From Bicyclus anynana (taxonomy: Eukaryota; Arthropoda; Insecta; Lepidoptera; Nymphalidae), in assembly GCF_947172395.1 (NCBI RefSeq), contig NC_069083.1, positions 13,300,501 through 13,364,500 of the forward strand: a DNA stretch of 64,000 nt, written 5' to 3'. This document shows, piece by piece, positions 42,600 to 53,340 of the stretch. How positions within the stretch are numbered: the first letter of the stretch is position 1; every line of letters begins with the position of its first letter. The notes beneath the pieces were generated by a model, which was given only the letters and a program-made list of their open reading frames with translations, made no database searches and was not told the origin of the DNA. The translations under genes and the position numbers were made by a program.

Positions 42600-42955
42600 G
42601 GGCGATGGAATAAGCTATCAAAAATGAGGAGATCCGCAGAAGAACCAGAGTCACCGACATAGCTCAACGAGTTGCGAAGCTGAAGTGGCAATGGGTGGGG
42701 CACATAGTTCGAAGAGCCGATGGACGTAGTGGTCCTAAAGTGCTGGACCCCCCATCAGGGGCATGGACTGTCGATATCAAGCGAGTCGCAGGAATTCGCT
42801 GGGTGCAGGCGGCTCAGCATCGTGATTGATTGATGATTTGGAAGTCCCTACAAAAGGCCTATGTCCTACAGTGGACAGTGGATATGAATGATGATGATTA
42901 TGATGATGATGATGATGATTATGATGATGATGATGATGATGATGACGATGATATG
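42600..42955 (+). mobile_element. RTE LINE 3' portion with long GAT tail
   Basis: It reads NEEIRRRTRVTDIAQRVAKL, then KWQWVGHIVRRADGRSGPKV, then VDIKRVAGIRWVQAAQ, with in-frame stops and small indels. It is the longest stretch of this RTE ORF in the window. The tail 42888-42955 is (GATGAT)n with ATTATG interruptions. Confidence 0.82.
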
Positions 42956-44144
42956 GATAATTAATTGTTTTGCGTCAAAAAAATATTCAAGAATCACTTA
43001 TTTGAACTCTATTTTTTTATTTAATGGTTCAATACAATTATGTCTAAAATTATACACAATCAAAATATATTAAGACTACGAGTAAATCACTTGTATAGTC
43101 CTTGTTACAGTTACAGTGATCTACACTGTCTATAAATTTTGAACTGGAGGTCTAAATGGTCTTGTAAACTCTATCTCAATAAAATTAAAACTGTATTATG
43201 CAGTGAATTCCCGCGCGCCACGTGCCTTTAACGACTTTCATGAAATATATAGCGTTAATCGTCAATCGATCGATAGTATGAAATACAAGTGAACGATTTC
43301 GTTAAAATATATACGTAATACTTCACCCTGTACATCTCTGGGTATGTATATAGATACTAGATAGTCTATATATGTGTTTTTCCCGAAACTTTCGTGGATA
43401 CCATGAGTAAAAGAAACTGGGTACAGTTTCTTTTACTCAATGGTTACTAACCATTGCCTGTATTCTTACCATTACTGTTGTGGCTATTGCGTGGCTCTAC
43501 GGTGCCTTTACCTTTTCCCCTACGGGATAGGATAGACAAAAATTATAAAACATGAATTTAATTGGGAACTGTGACCTTAACAGCGTAAGAACTAAGCTTT
43601 TTTAATTACCTTCGCCGACACGCATACAAGCGTACTTATCGTAGCGTAGCGATGTGTTAAGTGCCCCTATTTCGGGGCACATAAAAAGGCTTACGATTCC
43701 GATGACTATATGTGTTACGAATCTATGGATACAGTTCATAAAAAATCCAAATACGTAATTGTTTGCATTTACAACGAATGTCATTTACCGATCCTTATAA
43801 AATGTTAAGGTTCCCGGATTTACGTAATTGACAAAGCGATAATACTAATTTTAATGATGCCCTTTTACGCTAAAGCATATTTTATTCTCCCGTCTCATAT
43901 TTTCGCAGTCCTCGTAATGGGGCATGATTACACTTAAGTGCTACTGGAGCGGTAGCCATGTTGAAAAATAAAAATCACGACCAAATCCTTCAGTTTGGTG
44001 AGAGTGTACATTTTTATTTATACTTTTGTACTAATAAAATTATAATTGGATTAACCTTCTTTGGTAGTAATCATTTGATTTTGTATCTCTTAATTAGTAT
44101 AAAATAATTATGAATTACTTTTTTACTCTTTGGCTCAGTTGGCT
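42956..44144. other. Non-coding, contains one hairpin
   Basis: Apart from the hairpin at 43400-43444, no feature was recognised. Confidence 0.4.
43400..43444. repeat. 20-bp hairpin with 4-nt loop
   Basis: GAGTAAAAGAAACTG-ggta-CAGTTTCTTTTACTC is perfect over 15 bp and extended by ACCAT/ATGGT after a one-base bulge. Confidence 0.85.
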
Positions 44145-44145
44145 T

Positions 44146-44432
44146 TTTTTTATTCTTTACAAGTTAACCCTTGACTACAATCTCACCTGATGGTAAGTGA
44201 TAATGTCTAAGATGGAAGCGGGCTAAATTGTTTTAGGAGGAGGATAAAAATCCACACTCCTTTCGGTTTCGACACGACATCATACCGGAACGCTAAATCG
44301 CCACTAGCCACGGGCGAAGCCTCCCACCAGCCAGACCTGGACCAATTAAGAAAATCTCAATCGACACAGGGATCGAACCCAGGACCTCCGTCTTGTAAAT
44401 CAACCGCGCATACCACTGCATCACGGAGGCCG
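44146..44432 (-). mobile_element. SINE-B, near full length
   Basis: It runs from tail 'ttctttacaagttaaccctt' to head 'ataccactgcatcacggagg'. The B box is intact (GGATCGAACCC on the plus strand). The segment between 'ctaaatcgcc' and 'actagccacg' is shortened. Confidence 0.82.
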
Positions 44433-45934
44433 TCAAAAATGGCTATGGCTTTGGATTATAATTTTGATCGTGTTTATTTACCGCCCTACCGATTATTACC
44501 TGTAGGGTGATAATGAAAAGTAAAATAATATTTACAATCGGATAGAATGAATGGATGTCATGGCTTAATTTCGGGTATTTAGGAGCTTAGACTACGTTTT
44601 TCCAATGCGGGATGGTGGGCGAGTGGTCTTCCTGAGATACCTAATGTTTGTGTCTGTTAATAACAGGTCAGATAAGAACAAGATATGTGGTATTTTTTCT
44701 GGATACCTACTGTTGATCTAGAAACATAATTTGCGACATATGAACCAAACTTAGATGTACATATCTAGTATTGTTTTATTATGATATCTAACTCTTATAT
44801 AACTCACATATCGCTGGCATCTCCTCGTAAGCATCTATATTTGTAAACTTTTATCAATCAAGTTGACCCAGAAAGCATTATGGAACTTAAGCTAACTTAT
44901 CCTAATAATTATACATATCATGCTTACGTGGAACGGTGGCAAGAATAGGTACTGGCAACATTTCCGCCAGGCGTAAAAATAAACCAGCCCTTTTGTCACC
45001 AGTTTACAATTTTTTTGGCATTGTGACTCCATGGCCACAGGGTCCCTGCGGTATAAGGAACAACTATGAAATATATAACTGGCAAATACCGGGTTCAGCT
45101 TTTTCTGCTGCGGTTACTAGTCTTGTTTCTGTCTCCCTGGTATGTCACGGTGCTAATGTGTCAACTCATGTAGCGTCCGACATTAGGGCTAGGACATTTC
45201 CTAGGGAACTAGCGTCAATCCATCAGGTATCTTGCCATCTCTTGACTTACCCCTGATGGCTCGATTAGCGAAAAACTTAATTTTAGCCAAGTGATTTTTC
45301 ACCCTTATTTCTTTCTATTACCTATATTTCAAAGAAAAGGATCAAGATCAAATTAAAATACGACACGATATCTACAAAAGCAAAGAGGTATTTCAATCAC
45401 GCCGATTTTATCAAATTCGGAAAGTTTCGCCATCTCATTTTACCCTTTGGTTAACCACATGAAAAATCCGATCCGCTGACTTCTGACGGAATAAATTCCA
45501 AAGACAAACAATGTTATTAAACTGTAACTTTTCCAAAGTTTGATGAAGTTAAAGATAATATTTAAACTTCAAGTGGCATCGAGCTGTGAAAACGAGTACA
45601 TACATGAGGTATTTATATATTTTAGATGTAAGAAAAATAATAAACTTACAAAAAATGTTATTAATTTTCGGCATTTCCACGAAAATAAATCTCCATCAAA
45701 TCTATTACCTACCTATTTCACAGCTCGAGTTTATTCGTAAAACATGTAAATAATAAAAAAAACAGTAATAAACAAAATAAACAAGCATTTAATTAAATTT
45801 ATTTAAAATAAATAAATTTAATTAAATGCTTGTTACAAAAGGTTACAAGGTTACATTAATGATTGGAATAATATGAAGCTTAGACCCAACACGCTGCTTC
45901 AATGAGGCTTGGAGGGCTTAGGGTGATAATAAAA
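44433..45934. other. Unclassified; one mixed-composition block
   Basis: At 44930-45260 composition approaches 50% GC, and a 106-codon plus frame lies over 'ccatggccacagggtccctg'. I could not assign it. It may be a LINE 3' UTR. The remainder is AT-rich. Confidence 0.35.
45780..45834. repeat. Perfect 26-bp palindrome with 3-nt spacer
   Basis: The left arm, 45780-45805, begins AACAAGCATTTAATTAAATT; the right arm, 45809-45834, is its exact reverse complement; the spacer is AAA. Confidence 0.9.
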
Positions 45935-46190
45935 ACGGATTTACAAGACGGAGGTCCTGGGTTCGATCCTCGGCTGGGTCGATTGAGGTTTTCTTAATTG
46001 GTTCAGGTCGACCATGGCTAGTTACCACCCTACCGACAAAGACGAAGCGATTACGATATCGGCTTGAAACAGAAAGGTGTGTGGATTTTTATCCTCCTCC
46101 TAACAAGTTAGCCCGATTCCATCTTAGATTGCATCATCACTTACCATCAGGTCAGATTTTAGTCCAGGGCTAACTTGTAAAGAATAAAAA
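45935..46190 (+). mobile_element. SINE-B, 5' truncated
   Basis: It begins at 'gatttacaagacggaggtcc' with a B box GGTTCGATCCTCGG and runs to 'agggctaacttgtaaagaat' plus an A-rich tail. Several body segments are shortened. Confidence 0.8.
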
Positions 46191-47262
46191 AAATATATAT
46201 TAAGAGCTTCAACTTTGTAAGAATTTTCTAACAAAAAAATGAATGATTACAACATATGTTCAGATATACTAGAGCCTAATAATGTAACAGACAGCGAAAA
46301 GGTTTTATGCCCAAACTAATGTCTCCCCAGAGATCGCCTCCCATTAATTAGGCCGGTCGAATGCCAGCTGTTTTTGCGCTAACAATCGACGTGTGATACG
46401 GGCTTCTAACGTCTTTCTTTTTTATCTACCTCCATACCTCTGTCTATTAGGTTAAATTCTCCATTTATTATTAAACCATACAACTGATATCAACTAAGCA
46501 ATTTGTATTTTTGTTTTTTTTTAAATAGTTGACTCAAAATGCGCCATAATTGATAAAAAATGTCAAACAAATTCTTGAAGTAAAGAAATAAAAACACAGC
46601 TTTTCAGTTTATTTTTCTACATACAAACATACCGTTATTTATTGATGACTGATTCGTGCAGTATCAGTGATCAGTGAGATTCAAAGAGCAGCGGCCGACA
46701 AACTTTCAGCTTGTTTAAAATGAAGATGGTATGGTCATCACATGTTTTTACACCAATAGTTTCCCAACGTCATGGTTTTGGCTTGAATACGGATGACGGG
46801 AAGGTAGGAAGTAAAGTTGAAGTGCATAGGACAGTTCCATCACCGACAACTGTTAAACTAGATCATTTTATCACAATTCGCAACTAGTAGTTACCTATTA
46901 CCTACATAAATAAAAAAAATGTGTGAAAGAAAAGGCCTAACTCTCAGATTAATGTCCCAGTTTACCACCAATTAATTTGGTTAACCGCAGCTGCTTTGTG
47001 TGGTTTTGTGGCGTTAATTGACGTTTAACATTATGTCCAGGTAGAAAGCTAAAACATAAAAATTAGAGACGAATATCTTAGCTTTTCATGGATTCACCGT
47101 GCAGGTGCCGTGTCCATTATGTGGCAGAGAGAAAAACTCTAAGCAGAAACAGGGATTTGTGACCCGAGTGTATAATATTACATATTTGTGACCTCCTTCT
47201 CTACTCATGTTGTCTTTTCTGCTAATACGGCTGCTTTGAATACCTACTCCTTTTAATATATC
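46191..47262. other. Non-coding stretch
   Basis: 'ctccccagagatcgcctccc' with 'attaattaggccggtcg' (46323-46360) faintly resembles 46958-46990 ('cccagtttaccaccaattaa'). No gene seen. Confidence 0.4.
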
Positions 47263-47597
47263 AAGTTTTTTTTATTTTTTTTATTCTTTACAAGTTAGCC
47301 CTTGATTACAATCTCACCTGATGGTAAGTGATGATGCAATCTAAGATGGAAGCGGGCTAACTTGTAAGGAGGAGGATGAAAATCCACACCCCTTTCGGTT
47401 ACTACACGACATCGTACCGGAACGCTAAATCGCTTGGCGGTACGTCTTTGTCGGTAGGGTGGTAACTAGCCACGGCCAAAGCCTCCCACCAGCTAGACCT
47501 GGACCAATTAAGAATACCTCAATTGGCCTAGCTGGGGATCGTACCCAGGACCTCCGTCTTGTAAATCTACCGCGGTCACCACTGCGCCACGGAGGTC
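47263..47597 (-). mobile_element. SINE-B, most complete copy
   Basis: The 335-bp copy has all body blocks, including 'cgctaaatcgcttggcggta' and 'gtctttgtcggtagggtggt'. B box on the minus strand is GGTACGATCCCC (one change), and the A-box region at 47570-47592 is 'ggtcaccactgcgccacgga' on the plus strand. The open frames on both strands are repeat-derived. Confidence 0.85.
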
Positions 47598-47994
47598 GTT
47601 CCAGCAAGACCAAGGTCTGTTTCTCTAGCACCCATTTCTACGGCTTAAAGTCTAACCACATTAGTAAGTTCAATAATTAGCATGGTCGCATATTCAACTA
47701 AAACACAAAAGGTAAAAAAAAAATAATATAATAGACATAAATATTGAAATAAATTAATTAGTTTATTCACTTTTACTTTATTCTCTTTTATTGTGTGGTC
47801 TTCAGGGATATATCACATATTGATTAAGTAAAGTTATATTTATTTTTACGTATAAAATTGGCTTACATAAATAGCATTCTAAAACAGAGGGCGCTGCCGT
47901 GTAAGATAATGGAAGTCAGCGGGTATTGATCACGCCTATTTTAGGAATCACAACCCCTATATATCTGGTGGATGTAAAATAGAACATGACTGTG

Positions 47995-48186
47995 TCTATA
48001 CTAATATTAAACAGAGGTAAAGTTTATGGTATTGTAGGGGGTAATCTCTGGATCTACTTAATCGATTTTGAAAAATCTTTTACCAGTAGAAAGCCACATT
48101 ATTTGTGAATATCATATGCTATATTTTATTTCCGTATTCTTAAGGGAAAGGCAACTATGGGGGTAAAACCACGGGGCGTCGGCTAG
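47995..48186 (+). mobile_element. Diverged non-autonomous Helitron
   Basis: TCTATACTAATATTAAACAG at the start and GGGGCGTCGGCTAG before T at the end. The interior is distinct from the other copies. The base before TC is G rather than A. Confidence 0.7.
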
Positions 48187-48219
48187 TTCGATATAAATTT
48201 TCAAACATCAATATTTCCT

Positions 48220-48300
48220 CTAGCGGTTACCCACGTGTCCGTTCACAACAAATTTCTGATTTCCCGCGGGAACAAGAAATTTTCCACCCGAATACATATT
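48220..48300 (-). mobile_element. Helitron 3' fragment
   Basis: CTAGCGGTTACCCACGTGTC, then 'acaaatttctgatttcccgc' and 'gggaacaagaaattttccac', decayed from the 1033-1350 family. Confidence 0.5.
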
Positions 48301-48601
48301 TATATCTTCAGATTTCCTTCACAAAAGTAGATTGATCGTAATATAATGTAAATATCGTTGTAAAAGTCATATATATTATCTCATTCATTTTGTTACATAC
48401 GCCGATTTTAAAATTAGCAACAAGTTGGAATCTTACATATATCTGTAGTTACAGAAAACAATTCAATTTATTGTACTTCTGATAGTGATACTGTGATCAA
48501 AGTTTAGTCAAGGAAAACCGCTAAGCTACAAGGAGCAGATTTCCATGTCTACAAAAAAACATAGCGCAGCTTAAGTACTTTATGTTCTGTGTATAGACCA
48601 A

Positions 48602-48780
48602 CTAGCGTACGCCCACGATTTCGTCCGCCCTTAGACCTCTTTAATCTGGCCCTATCACAAAATCCATTCTTAGCGGACACCTAACTATAAACCTACCTCC
48701 CTGCCAAATTTCATATTTGTACGTCAAGTGGTTTTTGAAATTTCGTGATGACCTTTCGCATTTATATATTCAGATGTCAA
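48602..48780 (-). mobile_element. Diverged Helitron, CTAG end intact
   Basis: A|CTAG, 'cgtacgcccacgatttcgtc', then the block shared with 35122-35275. The 5' end is not resolved. Confidence 0.6.
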
Positions 48781-50054
48781 ATAATAAATAGCTATATACC
48801 TATGCCATAAATGCAATAAGCGTTAGAAATTGAAGGACGAATTAGGAACCGAGGCTAACCAGACCTACGTTGTAAGGCTTACGAGGTACGGATTTTACAA
48901 ATGAATATTTTATTTATAGGTATAAACACATAAATATTACGTATACATCTATTTTTTGCTAACTACGATGGCGTCGCAAATGTTATTCAGATCTCAAATG
49001 TTTCTTATGTAATAGGTACTTGAACTGGTAGTACCACAACCTATTCCCACTTCTATTTTGAACCATTTAGATAAGTACATTCAACATTATAGTTAGCAGA
49101 CAGGCGTCATTGTTCAGCATTTCAAAATGTTTGCGCATTTTTTACCTACCATTGTTAAAATAACACCACTGAACATTTTTGTACCCCTTATCTCACAACG
49201 TGTTATACAAAATGTTTATAAACGAATTTTTACGTTATCGCGTTCCACTCGTAAATCCATTTACACTCGGGTAAATTATGATGACATTTATATGACAATA
49301 GAATAAAAAATCAGCCATCTAGATATAAATTCCAGCTTCCACTTCAGTTTTCCCAAAACATGGGCATTTTAAAGTCCAGGCACCTTCCAGGCAAGCGCCA
49401 CCATAGGATGCACCATCATTGCAGCCAAATGTTAGCTTAAAAAAAAGTGATTATATTGGCTAATTTTTATTTTTTTCATTTGAATTTGCATGTATTATAA
49501 TATAAATTAACTACCTAAAGCTATTATATTAACTACATAATATTATATAAAAAAATCTAATTTTAGTAATAATTATATTCAGTATATTATTAATTAAATC
49601 CAGTATTAATAATAATTATGAAAATATATTCAGAGGCACAATTATATTAAAGTGGGCGGATAATTATGCCTCTGAGTATATATATCAAATATGATAATAA
49701 TTCCATTTAATTCCAATATGTATAGAGTGATAGAAAGGGTTTAAGTAAAGTTTATTAATTATTATGATTCCAGTATTGTGATAATACAATGATTGGTATT
49801 ACGCCGAGCTTATTATAAGGGCCAAAAGGGAGTAGGCCACAGCTATCAATTGAACAATCATCTCCTGGGCAGTGTTTAGTGATAATTTGAGTAATGCTTT
49901 AGTCGGTTAAATGTAATTTAAAACCAAATGAAATGAAAATAACAACTTATAAAAAAAAATCGTAAAGGAGATCCAGTCACTTATCACAATGATACCTGTG
50001 AATGAGTTGATTGATGTCTTTCTTTCTTACTTTATGTCAAATGACAATTTCAAA
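48781..50054. other. AT-rich non-coding stretch
   Basis: 49490-49720 is extremely AT-rich and has repeated AATAATTATA/TATATTA words. No gene seen. Confidence 0.45.
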
Positions 50055-50188
50055 GTTTTCCGACACATTTTTTTATTTTTATGTTTTTTATAAGAATATG
50101 CACGACAATAGTGCAGCGGGCAGGGATCGAACCTCGACCCCTCGGTGATGTGTTCGGCCCCTTTACCATTGAGCTATTGAGTCTTATT
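50055..50188 (-). mobile_element. tRNA-derived SINE head (SINE-D)
   Basis: Minus strand: AATAGCTCAATGGTAAAGG (A box), GAGGTTCGATCCCTGCCC (B box), then 'gctgcactattgtcgtgc'. The acceptor stem is unpaired, so it is not a tRNA gene. The downstream motif is shared with 57505-57640. Confidence 0.65.
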
Positions 50189-50652
50189 AGGAGGTGCGCA
50201 ACTGACCCTAAGTGTTATTAATCTCATAAAACGAAGCACAAGCACGTAACTTATTATTCTTAAAAGGTTTATTGAAGCAGAGATTACGAGATTTTTGGAT
50301 TTCCATTTGAAATGAGAGTCGATTTTCAGAAAAGGGAAGCATACTGTTACTGTAAACGATATCTTAGCCGTGTTTACATGAACATTTGATTCGCTCGTGA
50401 CGTCATTTACGTGCAAAAATGGCTGGGCGTTCGTTCTTATCGTCACTTCACACGTGTACGAAATGTTTAATAACATTCAAAATATGGTGCTGAAACAGAT
50501 CCTAGAGATTACATATCCAGGAGTACCTTAATTTAAAGTTATAATTCGCTTCGTGAAATACATAACTTTTAAGCACACATTCAGAATTTAGTAAATGTGA
50601 TTAATTTATGACCCAGACGTCGAATATATTTAGACGTCACGTGTTATGGATA
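50189..50652. other. No feature recognised
   Basis: The minus frame of 100 codons (50174-50476) begins in ordinary AT-rich sequence and ends within the SINE head; not called. Confidence 0.4.
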
Positions 50653-50870
50653 TATAGGCCGGTCAATCTAGACCAAAAAGTGAGAGTGAAGGTACATTAA
50701 ATCCCAACAAGCTGAAAATCAGTAAAATTGTTCAAAACATAATTATAAACAATGTGTAAAAGTTCCCCATCATTCCCGTGTATGGAAAAAAATTTATTCA
50801 AGGTCAAAGGTAAAAAAAATGAGTTTTTCGTTATTTTCAGAAAAACGGTAAGTTTTATCATAAAAAATTA

Positions 50871-51282
50871 TCTATATAAAAATGAATCACAAAATTCGTT
50901 GGTAAGCGCATAACTCAACAACACCTGGACCAATTTGGCCAATTCTTTTTTTTAAATGTTCGTTGAAGTTCTAGGATGGTTTTTACAGCGAGAAAAATTT
51001 AAAAAGACTAAAAAAAATTTATACTCCCATACAAACGATTTATAATAAGGTAGGGGTAGGGTGGGGATAGGGTAGGGGTAGGGTAGGGGTAGGGTGGGGA
51101 TAGGGTAGGGGTAGGGTAGGGGTAGGGTGGGGATAGGGTAGGGGTAGGGTAGGGATTAGGGTAAGGGTAGGGTAGGGGTAGGGTAAGGGTAGGGTAGGGG
51201 TAGGGTAAGGGTTGATGAAGGGTAGGTAAGGGTATGGAAGATGTGCACAAAAGTCAAAGCGAAGCTTGACCGGGTCCGCTAG
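50871..51282 (+). mobile_element. Complete Helitron carrying a G-rich minisatellite, 412 bp
   Basis: It starts TCTATATAAAAATGAATCAC after A and ends GACCGGGTCCGCTAG before T. 51041-51240 is a minisatellite of GGTAGGGTAGGG/GGGATAGGGTAG words. No Rep/helicase gene. The minus frame reading PYPYPTLTLP is simply this repeat translated. Confidence 0.87.
51041..51240 (+). repeat. GGGTA-type minisatellite inside a Helitron
   Basis: About 200 bp of 'ggtaggggtagggtgggga' and variants. The plus strand has dozens of GGG runs, so a G-quadruplex is likely. It differs from the insect telomere repeat TTAGG. Confidence 0.9.
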
Positions 51283-51769
51283 TTATCTATAAAATGTATC
51301 AATACTTTTTTCTTACGAGCCACCGTTTCTGAGATATAACGATCCAAAAAGTTATAAAAGAATTTATACATTTTACTGATAATGATAAAACTTACTGTTT
51401 TGCTGAAAATAGCGAAAACCTCATTTTTTGACCTTTGACCTTGAATAATTTTTTTTCCATACACGGGAATGATGGGGAACTTTTACACATTGTAATTATG
51501 TTTTGAACAATTTTACTGATTTTCAGCTTCTTGGGACTTTATGCACCTTCGAATGTCTAAATTTACCGGACTATATTGATGTATAACAAATATATACCTC
51601 AATGATTACATAACAACGTTAATGTGAATTTAATATAAACCTAAAAGAAAAATATTAACTTAGTAATATTTAAATCATAATTTTCATATGTAAATACTAA
51701 TAGCTTATGCAAGAGCTAGTTGCCGAATTTTCGGTTAATTTTTAATATTATATCAAATTAATTATTACA

Positions 51770-51870
51770 CTAGCTGATGCTAATCTAATAATTAATTTTT
51801 AGTTTACGTTTCCGTGAGAATACGGGGATAAAATATAGCCTATGACATTCACAAATAACGAGACGTTCTA
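51770..51870 (-). mobile_element. Decayed Helitron 3' end
   Basis: A|CTAGCTGATGC, then 'gtttccgtgagaatacgggg' and 'ataaaatatagcctatgaca'. The GC-rich part is replaced by AT-rich sequence. Confidence 0.5.
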
Positions 51871-52323
51871 GTATAACATTATTAGTCCTTGTAGAGACGG
51901 ATGAAGGCAACAGTAAAAGTTACTAAAATGTTAAAAAAATTATATCCATCACATAGAAGATAGGTAGGTAACTATAGTATAGTAGTGGACGTACCAAAAA
52001 AAAAAACAAAAACCATTCAAACAGCCACGTCTCGACAAACGTACGCTCCAACTTATGAATAGTTAAAAACATTAACAAACAAGGAGCGTGCACGCACACT
52101 GGAAAGAGTTATTGGAACGTTGCCCGTAATAATTTACGAATCGCCCGGAACGGTGAAAAGAATTCGGAACAACGGGTGACGTTCAAAACATCGTGAGTTC
52201 ACCCGTTGAAACAATGGTCGCGTAAGGAGAAATAAGTTTCACGGACCGCGCGAGCACGGGGCTATACGGAACAGTAACGCCAGCCACACACAGTCAAGCA
52301 TACCATCAAGTCTATAGCGCGCT
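51871..52323. other. Mixed-composition unique sequence
   Basis: 52080-52290 is markedly less AT-rich than its surroundings but has no motif or frame I can support. Confidence 0.4.
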
Positions 52324-52336
52324 TATATAAGCGGGT

Positions 52337-52653
52337 CGTCGTCATCAACCCATATTCGGCTCACTGCTGAGCTCGAGTCTCCTCTCAGAATGAGAGGGGT
52401 AAGGCCAATAGTCCACCACGCTGACCCAATGCGGATTGGCAGACTTTACACACGCAGAGAATTAAGAAAATTCTCTGGTATGCAGGTTTCCTCACGATGT
52501 TCTCCTTCACCGATTGAGACACGTGATATTTCAATTCTTAAAATGCACACTACTGAAAAGTTGGAGATGCATGCCCCGGACCGGATTCGAACCCACACCC
52601 TCCGGATAGGAGGCAGAAGTCATATCCACTGGGCTATCACGGCTCTTTATATA
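52337..52653 (-). mobile_element. SINE-A, full length, 13-bp target duplication
   Basis: TATATAAGCGGGT flanks it at 52324-52336 and 52654-52666. It has the complete head ('ccactgggctatcacggctc' on the plus strand) and B box (GGATTCGAACCC on the plus strand). The tail is short: TCGTCGTCATC. This is the best-preserved copy here. Confidence 0.92.
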
Positions 52654-52666
52654 TATATAAGCGGGT

Positions 52667-53143
52667 AATGAAAAAAATACCGAAACCATACCCATAACGA
52701 TATTTTGATATTTTTTTCACTGCCCACATCCCTAAGCGTTCTGCAGATTTGACGGTTGATTTGATAGTGTGTGGATGGCGTTAGGGGCACTGTGTGATGG
52801 AGACATGCGCGTTATGGACCCTGAGACTTCGCATAGTGCCGGCCGGCGTCGCGTGGAACGCTCGCCAAGAGCGCTCCGTACCATTACTACACTTCAACTT
52901 ACGTAAGTTGGAAATCTCAAAGACATTTGAAAAACGAAAATTAAAGGACAATTTTACTTGTGTTATAACACAATTGTATCTGTAAATGGAAACAAAATTT
53001 GTGGAGTGAGCAATCATAAGTGGGTGCTGGATGGCAGTGTTTGTTTGACGAGTGTTTAATTGAATAGGCGCCGGCTTTTCCACACAAATCTCATGTAAGT
53101 ACCTATTGTAGTATAAGAGGCGTTAATTAAATATATTTGGTAA
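52667..53143. other. Unique sequence, no gene called
   Basis: The 52790-52870 part is GC-richer ('gtgccggccggcgtcgcgtg'). Overlapping frames on both strands here have no motif. Confidence 0.4.
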
Positions 53144-53340
53144 CTAGCGAACGCTCGCGACTTCAGTTAAATTCAGTTTTTTAAAATCCTTCATGAACCA
53201 TTTACTTTTCGGAATATACTCGTAAAATGGCCTATATGCTGCACGTGTTCAAGATCCTCTATCTTCCATTGAAAGTCCTAGTAAAATCGGTCTATCCAAT
53301 TCCAGAGATTAGCCCGGACAAACAGACAGATAGCAGATAT
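53144..53340 (-). mobile_element. Diverged Helitron, CTAG end
   Basis: A|CTAGCGAACGCTCGCGACTT, then 'aaatggcctatatgctgcac', 'aatcggtctatccaattcca' and 'gagattagcccggacaaaca'. The TC end is lost. Confidence 0.55.

Larger units (their letters stand above)
50653..51575. mobile_element. Foldback element split by a Helitron
   Basis: The left arm (50653 to about 50863) and right arm (about 51375-51575, inverted) are about 200 bp each and closely similar: 'agctgaaaatcagtaaaatt', 'gtgtaaaagttccccatcat', 'tattcaaggtcaaaggt'. The Helitron 50871-51282 lies between them. Without it the element is about 511 bp. TATA flanks both ends. No coding sequence. Confidence 0.8.

Noticed and set aside
44936..45256. 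106-codon plus frame in mixed-composition sequence
   Set aside because: No recognisable domain and no splice or polyadenylation support; more likely a non-coding part of a retroelement.
50105..50185. tRNA-like sequence with good A and B boxes on the minus strand
   Set aside because: The acceptor stem does not pair, and the 3' flank is the SINE motif shared with 57505-57640, so it is a SINE head rather than a tRNA gene.
51041..51240. Interstitial telomere repeat
   Set aside because: The words are GGGTA/GGGATA, not the TTAGG unit of insect telomeres.
51008..51250. Pro/Tyr/Thr repeat protein on the minus strand
   Set aside because: It is the translation of the G-rich minisatellite inside a Helitron.
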